In this document: positions 7,104 through 14,116 of the stretch, piece after piece | Layout of the letters: each line of letters starts with the position of its first letter | Numbering within the stretch: the first letter of the stretch is position 1 | Source of the DNA: an uncultured Collinsella sp. | Lineage (GTDB): Bacteria; Actinomycetota; Coriobacteriia; Coriobacteriales; Coriobacteriaceae | Assembly: GCA_900544645.1 (NCBI GenBank) | Contig: UQWG01000035.1 | Span: 1-19,732 of the forward strand | Length of the DNA stretch: 19,732 nucleotides | Direction: 5' to 3' | The notes under the pieces: generated by a model | The model's database searches: none | What the model saw: the letters and a program-made list of their open reading frames with translations, nothing else | Told to the model about the DNA's origin: nothing | Position numbers and translations under genes: made by a program

Positions 7104-7143
7104 GATGTTAACGTGCTCATTGTCAAATGTTCACGTGCTCATT
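7104..7143. promoter_or_regulatory. Tandem LacI operators, module 2
   Basis: GATGTTAACGTGCTCATT (7104-7121) and AATGTTCACGTGCTCATT (7126-7143) lie 22 bp apart, about two helical turns on the same face. The second has the symmetric pattern AATGNNCACGTGNNCATT, distinct from the AACGTT centre used in modules 1 and 3. They sit just downstream of the proposed TATACA -10, where a repressor would block initiation or early elongation. The rest of the leader to 7256 holds nothing I can name beyond a ribosome site. Confidence 0.7.
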
Positions 7144-7256
7144 TTGGTTCTAATCATTTTAAGATAGCGTTTATCGGGCTTTTTCACCGCTGAACGCTAA
7201 CCAGGGAGCCTCCTGAGCGCAAACGCACAATATCGAACAGCGAGACGAGAGGGTGT

Positions 7257-8705
7257 ATGCATATGTCTTTGCTAAACCGCGTACAGCAGCTGCCGAAGGG
7301 CTTTGTTTGGGGCGCCGCAACCGCCGCGTACCAAACGGAAGGTTCCACGAAGGTGGCAGGCAAGGGTAAGACCATGTGGGACGATTACCTTGTCGCCCAG
7401 GGTCGCTTTTTGCCCGACCCGGCCAGTGATTTCTACAACCGCTACGAGGAGGATATCCGCCTTTCTGCCGAGCATGGACTCAACGCCATTCGTGTGTCCA
7501 TCGCCTGGACCCGCATCTTCCCCAACGGCGACGATGCCGAACCCCTCGCCGAGGGCGTTAAGCACTACCACGAGCTGTTCGCCTGCTGCAAAAAGTATGG
7601 CGTCGAGCCCTATGTGTCCCTGCATCACTTTGACTCCCCCGCCGCCCTGTTCAACCAGGGCGACTGGCTCAACCGCAAGACCGTCGACGCCTATGTGCGC
7701 TATGCCGAGTTCTGCTTCCGCGAGTTCCGCGAGGTCAAGAATTGGTTCACCATCAACGAGCTCATCAGCCTCTCGCACTCCCAATACATCCAAGGCAACT
7801 TCCCGCCCAACCATCACTTTGATGTGACGAGCGGCATCCAGAGCCAGCACAACGAGCTCGTTGCCCACGCCCGCGCCGTCAACCTGTATAAGGATCTTGA
7901 CGAGACCGAGCACCTGGGCGGACGCATTGGCATGGTCAACGTCCTGACGCCGGCATATCCTGCTACCGACTCGCCCGCCGACCAGCACGCCGCCGACCTG
8001 TACAACGCCTTCTACACCGACTTCATCATGGACGGCGCCTTCCTGGGTCACTACTCCGCGCGCACCCTCTCACTCATCAACGAGATTCTGCGTGCCAACA
8101 ACGCCACACTTACGGTTGAGGACAGCGACATGGAGGAGCTCGCCAAGGCGGCGCCCCGCAACGATATGTTCGGCCTCAACTACTATCAGTCGGCGTTTAT
8201 CGCCGCCTACGATGGCGAGTCCACCAACAGCTTTAACGGCACCGGAGACAAGGGCACCTCGTGCTTTAAGTTTAAGGGCGTCGGGCAGCAGGTCGATATG
8301 CCGGGTATCCCCACCACCGACTGGGATTGGCTCATCTACCCGCAAGGCCTCTACGACACGCTCAAGCACATCAGCGCCACCTATCCCAACCTCCCCGTCA
8401 TCTATATCACCGAAAACGGCCTGGGCCACAAGGACCCCGAGCCCGATGCGCTCGGCATCGTCGCCGATCCCGAGCGCATCGACTTTGTCGACCAGCACAT
8501 GGAGAAGGTGCTCCAGGCGCGTGCCGAGGGCGTCGACGTCCAGGGCTACTTTATCTGGAGCCTGCAGGACCAGTTCTCGTGGGCCAATGGCTATAACAAG
8601 CGCTACGGCCTGTTCTACATCGACTTCGACACGCAAAAACGCTACATCAAGCAGTCGGCACTCTGGTACAAGGAGCTCGCCGACACTATGGCGGACGCGC
8701 AGTAG
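7257..8705 (+). CDS. lacG: 6-phospho-beta-galactosidase (GH1), module 2
   Basis: A 482-residue GH1 enzyme, the most divergent of the three in the window. E168 in WFTINEL is the acid/base and E386 in YITENGLG the nucleophile. SWANGYNKRYG supplies S441, W442, K448 and Y450 for the 6-phospho-galactoside. The N-terminus reads FVWGAATAAYQTEG rather than the FVFGGATAAYQVEG of the paralogues, and the acid/base loop also differs, suggesting another aglycone or linkage. Two starts are possible: ATG 7257, only 3 nt after GAGGG, or ATG 7263 with a 9-nt spacing. The second is better placed for ribosome binding. Unlike modules 1 and 3, the hydrolase precedes the permease here. It is controlled from the divergent region shared with lacI2. 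Confidence 0.88.
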   Translation: MHMSLLNRVQQLPKGFVWGAATAAYQTEGSTKVAGKGKTMWDDYLVAQGRFLPDPASDFYNRYEEDIRLSAEHGLNAIRVSIAWTRIFPNGDDAEPLAEGVKHYHELFACCKKYGVEPYVSLHHFDSPAALFNQGDWLNRKTVDAYVRYAEFCFREFREVKNWFTINELISLSHSQYIQGNFPPNHHFDVTSGIQSQHNELVAHARAVNLYKDLDETEHLGGRIGMVNVLTPAYPATDSPADQHAADLYNAFYTDFIMDGAFLGHYSARTLSLINEILRANNATLTVEDSDMEELAKAAPRNDMFGLNYYQSAFIAAYDGESTNSFNGTGDKGTSCFKFKGVGQQVDMPGIPTTDWDWLIYPQGLYDTLKHISATYPNLPVIYITENGLGHKDPEPDALGIVADPERIDFVDQHMEKVLQARAEGVDVQGYFIWSLQDQFSWANGYNKRYGLFYIDFDTQKRYIKQSALWYKELADTMADAQ

Positions 8706-8729
8706 CGCATCGCCTCGCTTTCCCCCGAG

Positions 8730-8768
8730 GGGGAGCGGCCCCATGCGATACAAACCCAGCCGCTCCCC
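8730..8768 (+). other. Intercistronic GC-rich hairpin between GH1 and IICB, module 2
   Basis: GGGGAGCGGC (8730-8739) pairs with GCCGCTCCCC (8759-8768) around a 19-nt loop. A smaller competing hairpin CCCCC-GA-GGGGG overlaps its left arm (8722-8733). No T-run follows and the IICB gene starts about 110 nt later, so this may be a processing or stability element rather than a terminator. No separate promoter or repressor site is seen before 8881. Confidence 0.65.
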
Positions 8769-8880
8769 TCTCTCCCCCTGGGACCGACCCCGCCTGCACC
8801 CGGGCTTTTAGCAAGCGGGAGACCATATAGGTTTTCAACGTCCATGCCATTAAGATTTCATGCAAAGAGGAGCGTGAACT

Positions 8881-10641
8881 ATGGAATCGATCGTTAAGTT
8901 CTTGGAGAAAGGTCAGCCGTACTTCGACAAGGTCTCTAAGAACATCTACCTTCAGGCCATTAAAGACGGCTTTTTGGCAGCAATGCCCATCATCCTGTCT
9001 TCTTCTGTCTTCCTGCTTATTTCAACCCTGCCGGGCGTTGTCGCCACGGTCGGCGGCTTTACGCTGCCCGACTGGTGGAACGTCGACATCGTGAACTTCT
9101 GCAACAAGGTTTACAACTTCACGATGGGCGTCGTGGGCATCATGGTCGCCGGCACCACCGCAAGCGCGCTGACCGGCTCCAAGAACCGCCGCATGCCTGC
9201 CGGCAAGGCCATCAACGCCACGAGCACCATGGTCGCCGCCATGTGCGCTATGCTCATCTTGGCCGTTACCCAGACGAGTGCCAAGATCGACGGCGCCGAT
9301 GTCTCGGTGTTCTTTACCGACAACATGGGCACCAAGGGCCTGCTGAGCTCCTTTGTCGCCGCATTTGCCACGGTCAACATCTATGCCTTCTGCATTAAGC
9401 GAGACATCACCATCAAGCTGCCCAAAGAAGTCCCCGGCGCCATCGCCCAGAACTTCCGCGACATCTTCGCCTTCAGCTTCTCCATCCTGTTTGTCGCCGT
9501 CATCGACGTTATCTGCCGCACCTGCTTGGCCGTCCCGTTTGCCAACGTCATCTCCACGCTGGTGAGCCCGCTGTTCGCCGCTGCCGATTCCTACGCCGGC
9601 CTCGCCCTCATCTGGTTCATGATCCCGCTGTTCTGGTTCATGGGCATCCACGGCCCCTCGGTCGTTAAGCCTGCCCTCAACGCCGCGCTGTTTGGCAACA
9701 TCACCACCAACCTCGCCACGCTGCAGGCCGGCGGTCACCCCGCCCTCGCCCTGACCGAGAACTTCGGTAACTACATCGGCGAACTCGGCGGCACCGGCGC
9801 CACGTTCATTGTCCCGATCATCTTCCTGCTCTTTATGCGCTCCAAGCAGCTCAAGGCCGTCGGCAAAGCCTCTGTCGTACCCGTGATGTTCGCCGTCAAC
9901 GAGCCGCTGCTGTTCGCCGCGCCCATCATCCTCAACCCGTACTTCCTGATCCCGTTCCTGTTTGCCCCCGTGGCCAACGTCCTCATTGGTAAGTTCTTCA
10001 TCGACTTTTTGGGCATGAACGGCTTTATCTATGCCATGCCGTGGGCACTCCCCGGACCGATCGGCACCTTCATCGACACCAACTTCCAGCCGATCTCTCT
10101 GGTCCTGGTTGTCGTCCTGCTGGTCGTTGACTTCTTGATCTACTACCCGTTCTGCAAGGCCTACGACAACGTCCTGTGCAAGCAGGAGGCCGAGACCCTG
10201 GCCGAAGAAGAGGCCGAGGAGACCAAGGCCGTCAAGACCGCTGCCGCCCCCGCCGTTGAGGCTCCTGTTGTCGAGACCGCTTCTGCCACCGAGGCCTCCG
10301 CAGCTCCGTCCGCCCTTAAGGGCAAGGATCTGAGGGTTCTGGTTCTGTGCGCTGGCGCCGGCACCTCTGCACTGCTCGCCAACGCGCTTAAGGAAGGCGC
10401 CGACGAGCTGGGCATCGACATTACCGCCAACGCCGGTGCCTACGGCAGCCACTACGCCATCATGGACCAGTACAACGTCATCGTCCTGGCTCCGCAGGTT
10501 CGCACCTATTACAACGAGATGAAGGCCGACACCGACCGCCTGGGCATCACGCTGCTGTCGCCCAAGGGCAAACAGTACATCGACCTCACTAAGGATCCCA
10601 AGGGTGCCGTCGCCTGGATCGAGGAAAACCTCGAGGCATAA
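8881..10641 (+). CDS. lacE: PTS lactose-type EIICB permease, module 2
   Basis: A 586-residue fused IIC-IIB sugar transporter. The IIC domain (about 1-430) shows GIHGPSVVKP (H257) and AVNEPLLF (E341), with the same 84-residue spacing as in the module 1 permease. The linker (about 434-483) is rich in Glu, Ala and Val. The IIB domain carries phospho-cysteine C490 in VLVLCAGAGTSA. The ATG at 8881 has a strong GAGGAG ribosome site. It lies 175 nt after the GH1 gene with no operator-like sequence between, so the two are probably one operon. Within the IIB domain (YGSHYAIMDQY, KADTDRLGI) it resembles the module 3 permease more than module 1. The substrate is inferred to be a beta-galactoside from its GH1 partner. 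Confidence 0.92.
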   Translation: MESIVKFLEKGQPYFDKVSKNIYLQAIKDGFLAAMPIILSSSVFLLISTLPGVVATVGGFTLPDWWNVDIVNFCNKVYNFTMGVVGIMVAGTTASALTGSKNRRMPAGKAINATSTMVAAMCAMLILAVTQTSAKIDGADVSVFFTDNMGTKGLLSSFVAAFATVNIYAFCIKRDITIKLPKEVPGAIAQNFRDIFAFSFSILFVAVIDVICRTCLAVPFANVISTLVSPLFAAADSYAGLALIWFMIPLFWFMGIHGPSVVKPALNAALFGNITTNLATLQAGGHPALALTENFGNYIGELGGTGATFIVPIIFLLFMRSKQLKAVGKASVVPVMFAVNEPLLFAAPIILNPYFLIPFLFAPVANVLIGKFFIDFLGMNGFIYAMPWALPGPIGTFIDTNFQPISLVLVVVLLVVDFLIYYPFCKAYDNVLCKQEAETLAEEEAEETKAVKTAAAPAVEAPVVETASATEASAAPSALKGKDLRVLVLCAGAGTSALLANALKEGADELGIDITANAGAYGSHYAIMDQYNVIVLAPQVRTYYNEMKADTDRLGITLLSPKGKQYIDLTKDPKGAVAWIEENLEA

Positions 10642-10677
10642 GACGCTGACACCACCTGCCGCTCGCAGACAATAAAT

Positions 10678-10718
10678 GGCCCGTGCATCGATGTGTGATG
10701 CGCGGGTCATTTTGTTTA
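10678..10718 (+). terminator. Rho-independent terminator, module 2
   Basis: GGCCCGTGCATC (10678-10689) pairs with GATGCGCGGGTC (10697-10708), allowing G-U pairs, and is followed by ATTTTGTTT. It ends the GH1-IICB transcript. Confidence 0.8.
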
Positions 10719-10736
10719 GACCGCACCCGTCCTCCT

Positions 10737-10962
10737 GTTCATCTCAATCTGTAACATCTAGCCGAGTTTTTCGGTCCAAGCTGTTACAGATTTAGACGAA
10801 CGGGCGGCCCGGGCCGAACAATCTCGATTTGTAACATGTAGACCACTTTTGACCGTCTAGTTGTTACAGATCGAGACAAACGGAATAAGCTGGACCGAAT
10901 TGTCTAAATCTGTAACATCTAGCTGAGATTTTCGGCCCTACCTATTACAGATTTAGACGAAC
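10737..10962. repeat. Palindromic repeat block 2 (units A, B, A)
   Basis: Three imperfect palindromes: A at 10737-10801, B at about 10816-10881 and A at 10899-10962, each with a 25-nt loop and a start-to-start spacing near 80 bp. Arms follow GTTCRTCTCAATCTGTAACA and its complement. Loops are of the CTAGC...GAG-TTTT type (A) or the TAG..CACTTTTGACCGTCTA type (B). The block ends 13 bp before the convergent lacI3 stop codon and starts after the module 2 terminator. Confidence 0.85.
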
Positions 10963-10975
10963 AGGCCGAGCACGT

Positions 10976-11977
10976 CTACGCCCGCAGGTCCTTTACGCTG
11001 GAACGCTCGACCAACACGCCCGACACAAGCGTGCGGCTTCTGGAGCTCGGGGCTTCTAGGCCCGCGACGACCTCGTTGAGCGCACGGACGCCCAGCTCGC
11101 GGTGGCGAAACTTCACCGACGTCAGAATCGAGTTGGGAATCGTCTTGTAGAGCTCATCGTCGAAGCCGATCACGGACACGTCGTCGGGCACACTGAGCCC
11201 TTTGTCACGTAAAGCCATCATCACGCCGTTTGCCATGCAGTCGTTAGCCGCGAGGACCGCCGTGCAATCGGGTTTATCGGCAAGCACAAGGCCCGCAGCA
11301 TAGCCACTATCCGCATTCCAATCGCCTTGCAGAGGCTCGGGCGGCTCAATGCCACGCGCCTCGAGTGCCGCACGCCAACCTTTCATGCGACACTGGCTCG
11401 ACAGCGCCTCTTTCTTACCAGAGACGAAGTACACATTCTTGTGTCCGCGATTCAAGAAGTACTCGCACGCCATGCGCGCGCCACCCTCTTGATCGTCACT
11501 AACGGTAGAGCAGGCAGGATGCTCCATCGGCGTGATAATCACCGTCTTGAGGTCCTTCGGTGCCTCAAAGGTATCAAAGTCATCGACCATCTGACGCAGG
11601 TTGAAGATCATGCCATCAACAGGCAGCTGCGACATCCTGCGCGCCGCTTCGGCAAGGGTCATCTTCTCCCCCGCGCGCTTCTTAATCATCGTGAGCGCAA
11701 AGCCTCGCTCTGCGGCGGCATCGGCGATACCGTCAATCATGTCCACGTTGCCGCCCGACAAGTGGAACAGCACCACGCCGATGCACCCGTAACGGCCCAA
11801 CTTGAGTGAACGCGCGGCAAAGTTCGCCCGGAACCCAAGCGCTTCCATGGCAGCATGGACCCTATCGCGTGTCGACTCTCGCACGCTATCGGGCTCGTTG
11901 ATCACACGCGACACCGTCTTGAGAGAAACACCCGCGGCAATCGCCACATCATTCATTGAGACATTTTTCTTGTCCAT
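10976..11977 (-). CDS. LacI-family transcriptional repressor, module 3
   Basis: A 333-residue LacI/GalR-family regulator when started at the ATG at 11977, which gives the usual N-terminus (MDKKNVSMNDVAIAAGVS). A GTG at 11986 is better spaced from GGAG and may be the true start. The frame is open to 12055, but that start would add 26 unusual residues. The recognition segment is GVSLKTVSR (L19-K20), different from modules 1 and 2. The hinge is PNFAARSLKLG, and the ligand domain ends in SSVKDLRA. It is divergent from the IICB gene at 12262, whose leader holds a perfect palindromic operator. No operator-like site was found next to its own start. Repeat block 2 lies directly beyond its stop codon, with no classical terminator. 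Confidence 0.88.
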   Translation of the reverse strand: MDKKNVSMNDVAIAAGVSLKTVSRVINEPDSVRESTRDRVHAAMEALGFRANFAARSLKLGRYGCIGVVLFHLSGGNVDMIDGIADAAAERGFALTMIKKRAGEKMTLAEAARRMSQLPVDGMIFNLRQMVDDFDTFEAPKDLKTVIITPMEHPACSTVSDDQEGGARMACEYFLNRGHKNVYFVSGKKEALSSQCRMKGWRAALEARGIEPPEPLQGDWNADSGYAAGLVLADKPDCTAVLAANDCMANGVMMALRDKGLSVPDDVSVIGFDDELYKTIPNSILTSVKFRHRELGVRALNEVVAGLEAPSSRSRTLVSGVLVERSSVKDLRA

Positions 11978-12059
11978 CGTTGCCACTACTTCTCCAGTCG
12001 GTTTTGCATCGCTTGTTTTTTGCGTTCTAGCATACACTACCTGCCCGACTGACAAATCA

Positions 12060-12089
12060 ACCGTTTACCGGACAATATCGACCGCTCAC
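12060..12089 (+). promoter_or_regulatory. 21-bp-spaced direct repeat (LytTR-like box) upstream of IICB 3
   Basis: ACCGTTTAC (12060-12068) and ACCGCTCAC (12081-12089) are separated by 12 bp, the fourth copy of the arrangement. The first operator-like site begins 27 nt further on and the palindromic one 50 nt further on, each about one helical turn off the 37-39 nt seen elsewhere. Confidence 0.55.
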
Positions 12090-12116
12090 CCGTAAATCCT
12101 TGTTGCTCTTCCAAAA

Positions 12117-12134
12117 ATGTCTTACGTTGTCATT
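12117..12134. promoter_or_regulatory. Half-matching LacI operator, module 3
   Basis: ATGTCTTACGTTGTCATT has the complete right half ACGTTGTCATT of the palindrome that follows but a poor left half. It is offset by 23 bp from that palindrome, close to two helical turns. Confidence 0.5.
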
Positions 12135-12136
12135 AA

Positions 12137-12160
12137 CGAAATGACAACGTTGTCATTTCG
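12137..12160. promoter_or_regulatory. Perfect palindromic LacI operator, module 3
   Basis: The core AATGACAACGTTGTCATT (12140-12157) is a perfect palindrome, and the symmetry extends three more bases on each side, giving 24 bp. It is centred on CG like other LacI-family operators and lies about 100 nt before the IICB start codon. A small hairpin CCTTCC/GGAAGG (12166-12184) follows in the leader. Confidence 0.8.
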
Positions 12161-12261
12161 CAATGCCTTCCTTAAGCAGGAAGGTTTCCGGGCAGTCCTG
12201 ACCATCCATCGACGACCAGTTCCATCCACATGCATCGCGCATCAAGTAGCAAAGGAGCTCT

Positions 12262-14040
12262 ATGGACGCCATCGTAAAGATGCTCGAAAAGCATCAACCG
12301 TTCTTCGAGAAGATCTCGAGAAACATCTACCTCCAGGCCATCAAAGACGGATTCCTTGGGTGCATGCCCATCGTCCTTACCTCTTCGATCTTTCTGCTGA
12401 TCGCCACCCTTCCCGGCGTAGTTGGCATCACGTTGCCCCAGCCGCTCATCGACTGGTGCAACAAGCTGTACAACTTCACCATGGGCGTCATGGGCATCAT
12501 GGTTGCCGGCACCACCGCCAAGAACTTCACGGCTTCCATGAACCGTCGCATGCCCGCCGGCAAGGTGCTCAACGACGGCTCCACCATGGTGGCCGCCCAG
12601 TGCAGCATGCTGCTGCTCGCTGTTACGCAGTTCACCACCAAGTTCAACGGCTCCGAACTTTCGGTCTTCGATTGCACCAGCATGGGCACGCGCGGTCTGT
12701 TCTCGGCCTATATCGCCGCGTTCATTACCGTGTGGGTCTACAAATTCTGCGTCTCGCGCGATCTGACCATTAAGCTGCCCAAGGAGGTCCCGGGCGCCAT
12801 CGCTCAGAACTTCCGCGACATCATCCCCTTTGGCGGCGCCGTCATCATCTGCGGCATCATCGATGTCGTCGTGCGCAACCTCATGGGCGTTCCGTTCTCC
12901 GAGCTGCTCATCAAGCTGCTCTCCCCGCTCTTCACTGCGGCAGAGACCTACCCCGGACTCATCCTTATTCAGGCAGCCACCGCGTTCTTCTGGTTCATCG
13001 GCGTCCACGGCCCCTCGATCGTCCAGCCGGGCATCGACCCCATCCGTCTTGCCAACCAGGCCGAGAACCTGCAGGTTCTGCTGGCCGGCGGCCACCCCGC
13101 CCACTCCCTCACCTTTAACATGTCGCTTGTGGGTGAGTTCGGCGGCACCGGCGCCACGTTCATCGTGCCGCTTCTGCTGATCCTCTTTATGAAGTCCAAG
13201 CAGCTCAAAGCCGTCGGTAAGGCCTCGATTGTTCCTGTTGCCTTCGCCGTCAACGAACCGCTGCTCTTTGGCGCGCCGATGATCCTTAACCCCTACATGC
13301 TCATCCCCTTTGTTGCCGCCGGCTGCGTCAACGTGAGTGTTGCCAAGTTCTTTATCGATAACGTGGGCATGAACGGCTTCTCCTTCGTGGTGCCTTGGGC
13401 TACCCCCGCCCCCATCGGCATCTTCATCACCACGAACTTCCAGCTTATCGCCCTGGTGTTTGTCGCGATCATCATCTTGCTGGACGCCATCATCTACCTG
13501 CCGTTCTTGAAGGCATACGATAAGCTGCTCTGCGACCAGGAGGCCGAGCGTGCCGCCGAGCTGGGTCTCGAGTCCGATGGTGCCGCCGCCATCGCCGCCA
13601 ACGCCTCTGCGCCCGCTGTCGAGCAGGCTACCGCTTCCGTCGAGACGACCGTTGCCGCCGCCGACAGCAAGCCTGTCGCCGATCAGCCCGAGCCCGCCGC
13701 CGACGCATCCGCCAAGAAGGATGTCGACGGCCTGAAGGTCCTCGTCCTGTGCGCCGGCGCCGGCACCTCTGCCATGCTCGCCAACGCCATCAAGGAAGGT
13801 GCCGCACAGACCGGAGAGAACATCGCTTCCTCCGCAGGCGCCTATGGCCAGCACACTGCCATCATGGATCAGTACGACGTTATCGTGCTTGCCCCGCAGG
13901 TCCGTAGCTACTACAACGACATGAAGGCCGACACCGATCGCCTGGGCATTAAGCTGCTCGCTCCGCGCGGTAAGGAATATATCGACCTTACTCGCGACCC
14001 CGCTGGCGCCATCAAGTGGCTCCGCGAGAACCTCGACTAG
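12262..14040 (+). CDS. lacE: PTS lactose-type EIICB permease, module 3
   Basis: A 592-residue fused IIC-IIB transporter. The IIC domain (about 1-420) includes GVHGPSIVQP (H249) and AVNEPLLF (E332). An Ala-rich linker (about 424-488) precedes a IIB domain with phospho-cysteine C497 in VLVLCAGAGTSA. The region after the conserved histidine (GIDPIRLANQAENLQ) and the SFVVPWATPAP segment differ from the other two permeases, so substrate preference may differ. The start at 12262 has AAAGGAG at good spacing. It leads the operon with the GH1 gene at 14117. Control is expected from LacI3 through the palindrome at 12137 and from whatever binds the 21-bp-spaced repeats at 12060. Confidence 0.92.
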   Translation: MDAIVKMLEKHQPFFEKISRNIYLQAIKDGFLGCMPIVLTSSIFLLIATLPGVVGITLPQPLIDWCNKLYNFTMGVMGIMVAGTTAKNFTASMNRRMPAGKVLNDGSTMVAAQCSMLLLAVTQFTTKFNGSELSVFDCTSMGTRGLFSAYIAAFITVWVYKFCVSRDLTIKLPKEVPGAIAQNFRDIIPFGGAVIICGIIDVVVRNLMGVPFSELLIKLLSPLFTAAETYPGLILIQAATAFFWFIGVHGPSIVQPGIDPIRLANQAENLQVLLAGGHPAHSLTFNMSLVGEFGGTGATFIVPLLLILFMKSKQLKAVGKASIVPVAFAVNEPLLFGAPMILNPYMLIPFVAAGCVNVSVAKFFIDNVGMNGFSFVVPWATPAPIGIFITTNFQLIALVFVAIIILLDAIIYLPFLKAYDKLLCDQEAERAAELGLESDGAAAIAANASAPAVEQATASVETTVAAADSKPVADQPEPAADASAKKDVDGLKVLVLCAGAGTSAMLANAIKEGAAQTGENIASSAGAYGQHTAIMDQYDVIVLAPQVRSYYNDMKADTDRLGIKLLAPRGKEYIDLTRDPAGAIKWLRENLD

Positions 14041-14055
14041 GTTCCTCCCTCTGTT

Positions 14056-14082
14056 GGTGCCCGGATCCCCAGTTCGGGCACC
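14056..14082 (+). other. Intercistronic GC-rich hairpin between IICB and GH1, module 3
   Basis: GGTGCCCG pairs with CGGGCACC around an 11-nt loop, 15 nt after the IICB stop. It is followed by pyrimidine-rich TCTCCCTATTCTT without a solid T-run. The position matches the hairpin of module 1, though the sequence does not. Confidence 0.65.
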
Positions 14083-14116
14083 TCTCCCTATTCTTATCCC
14101 ACAGAAAGGATGACTC

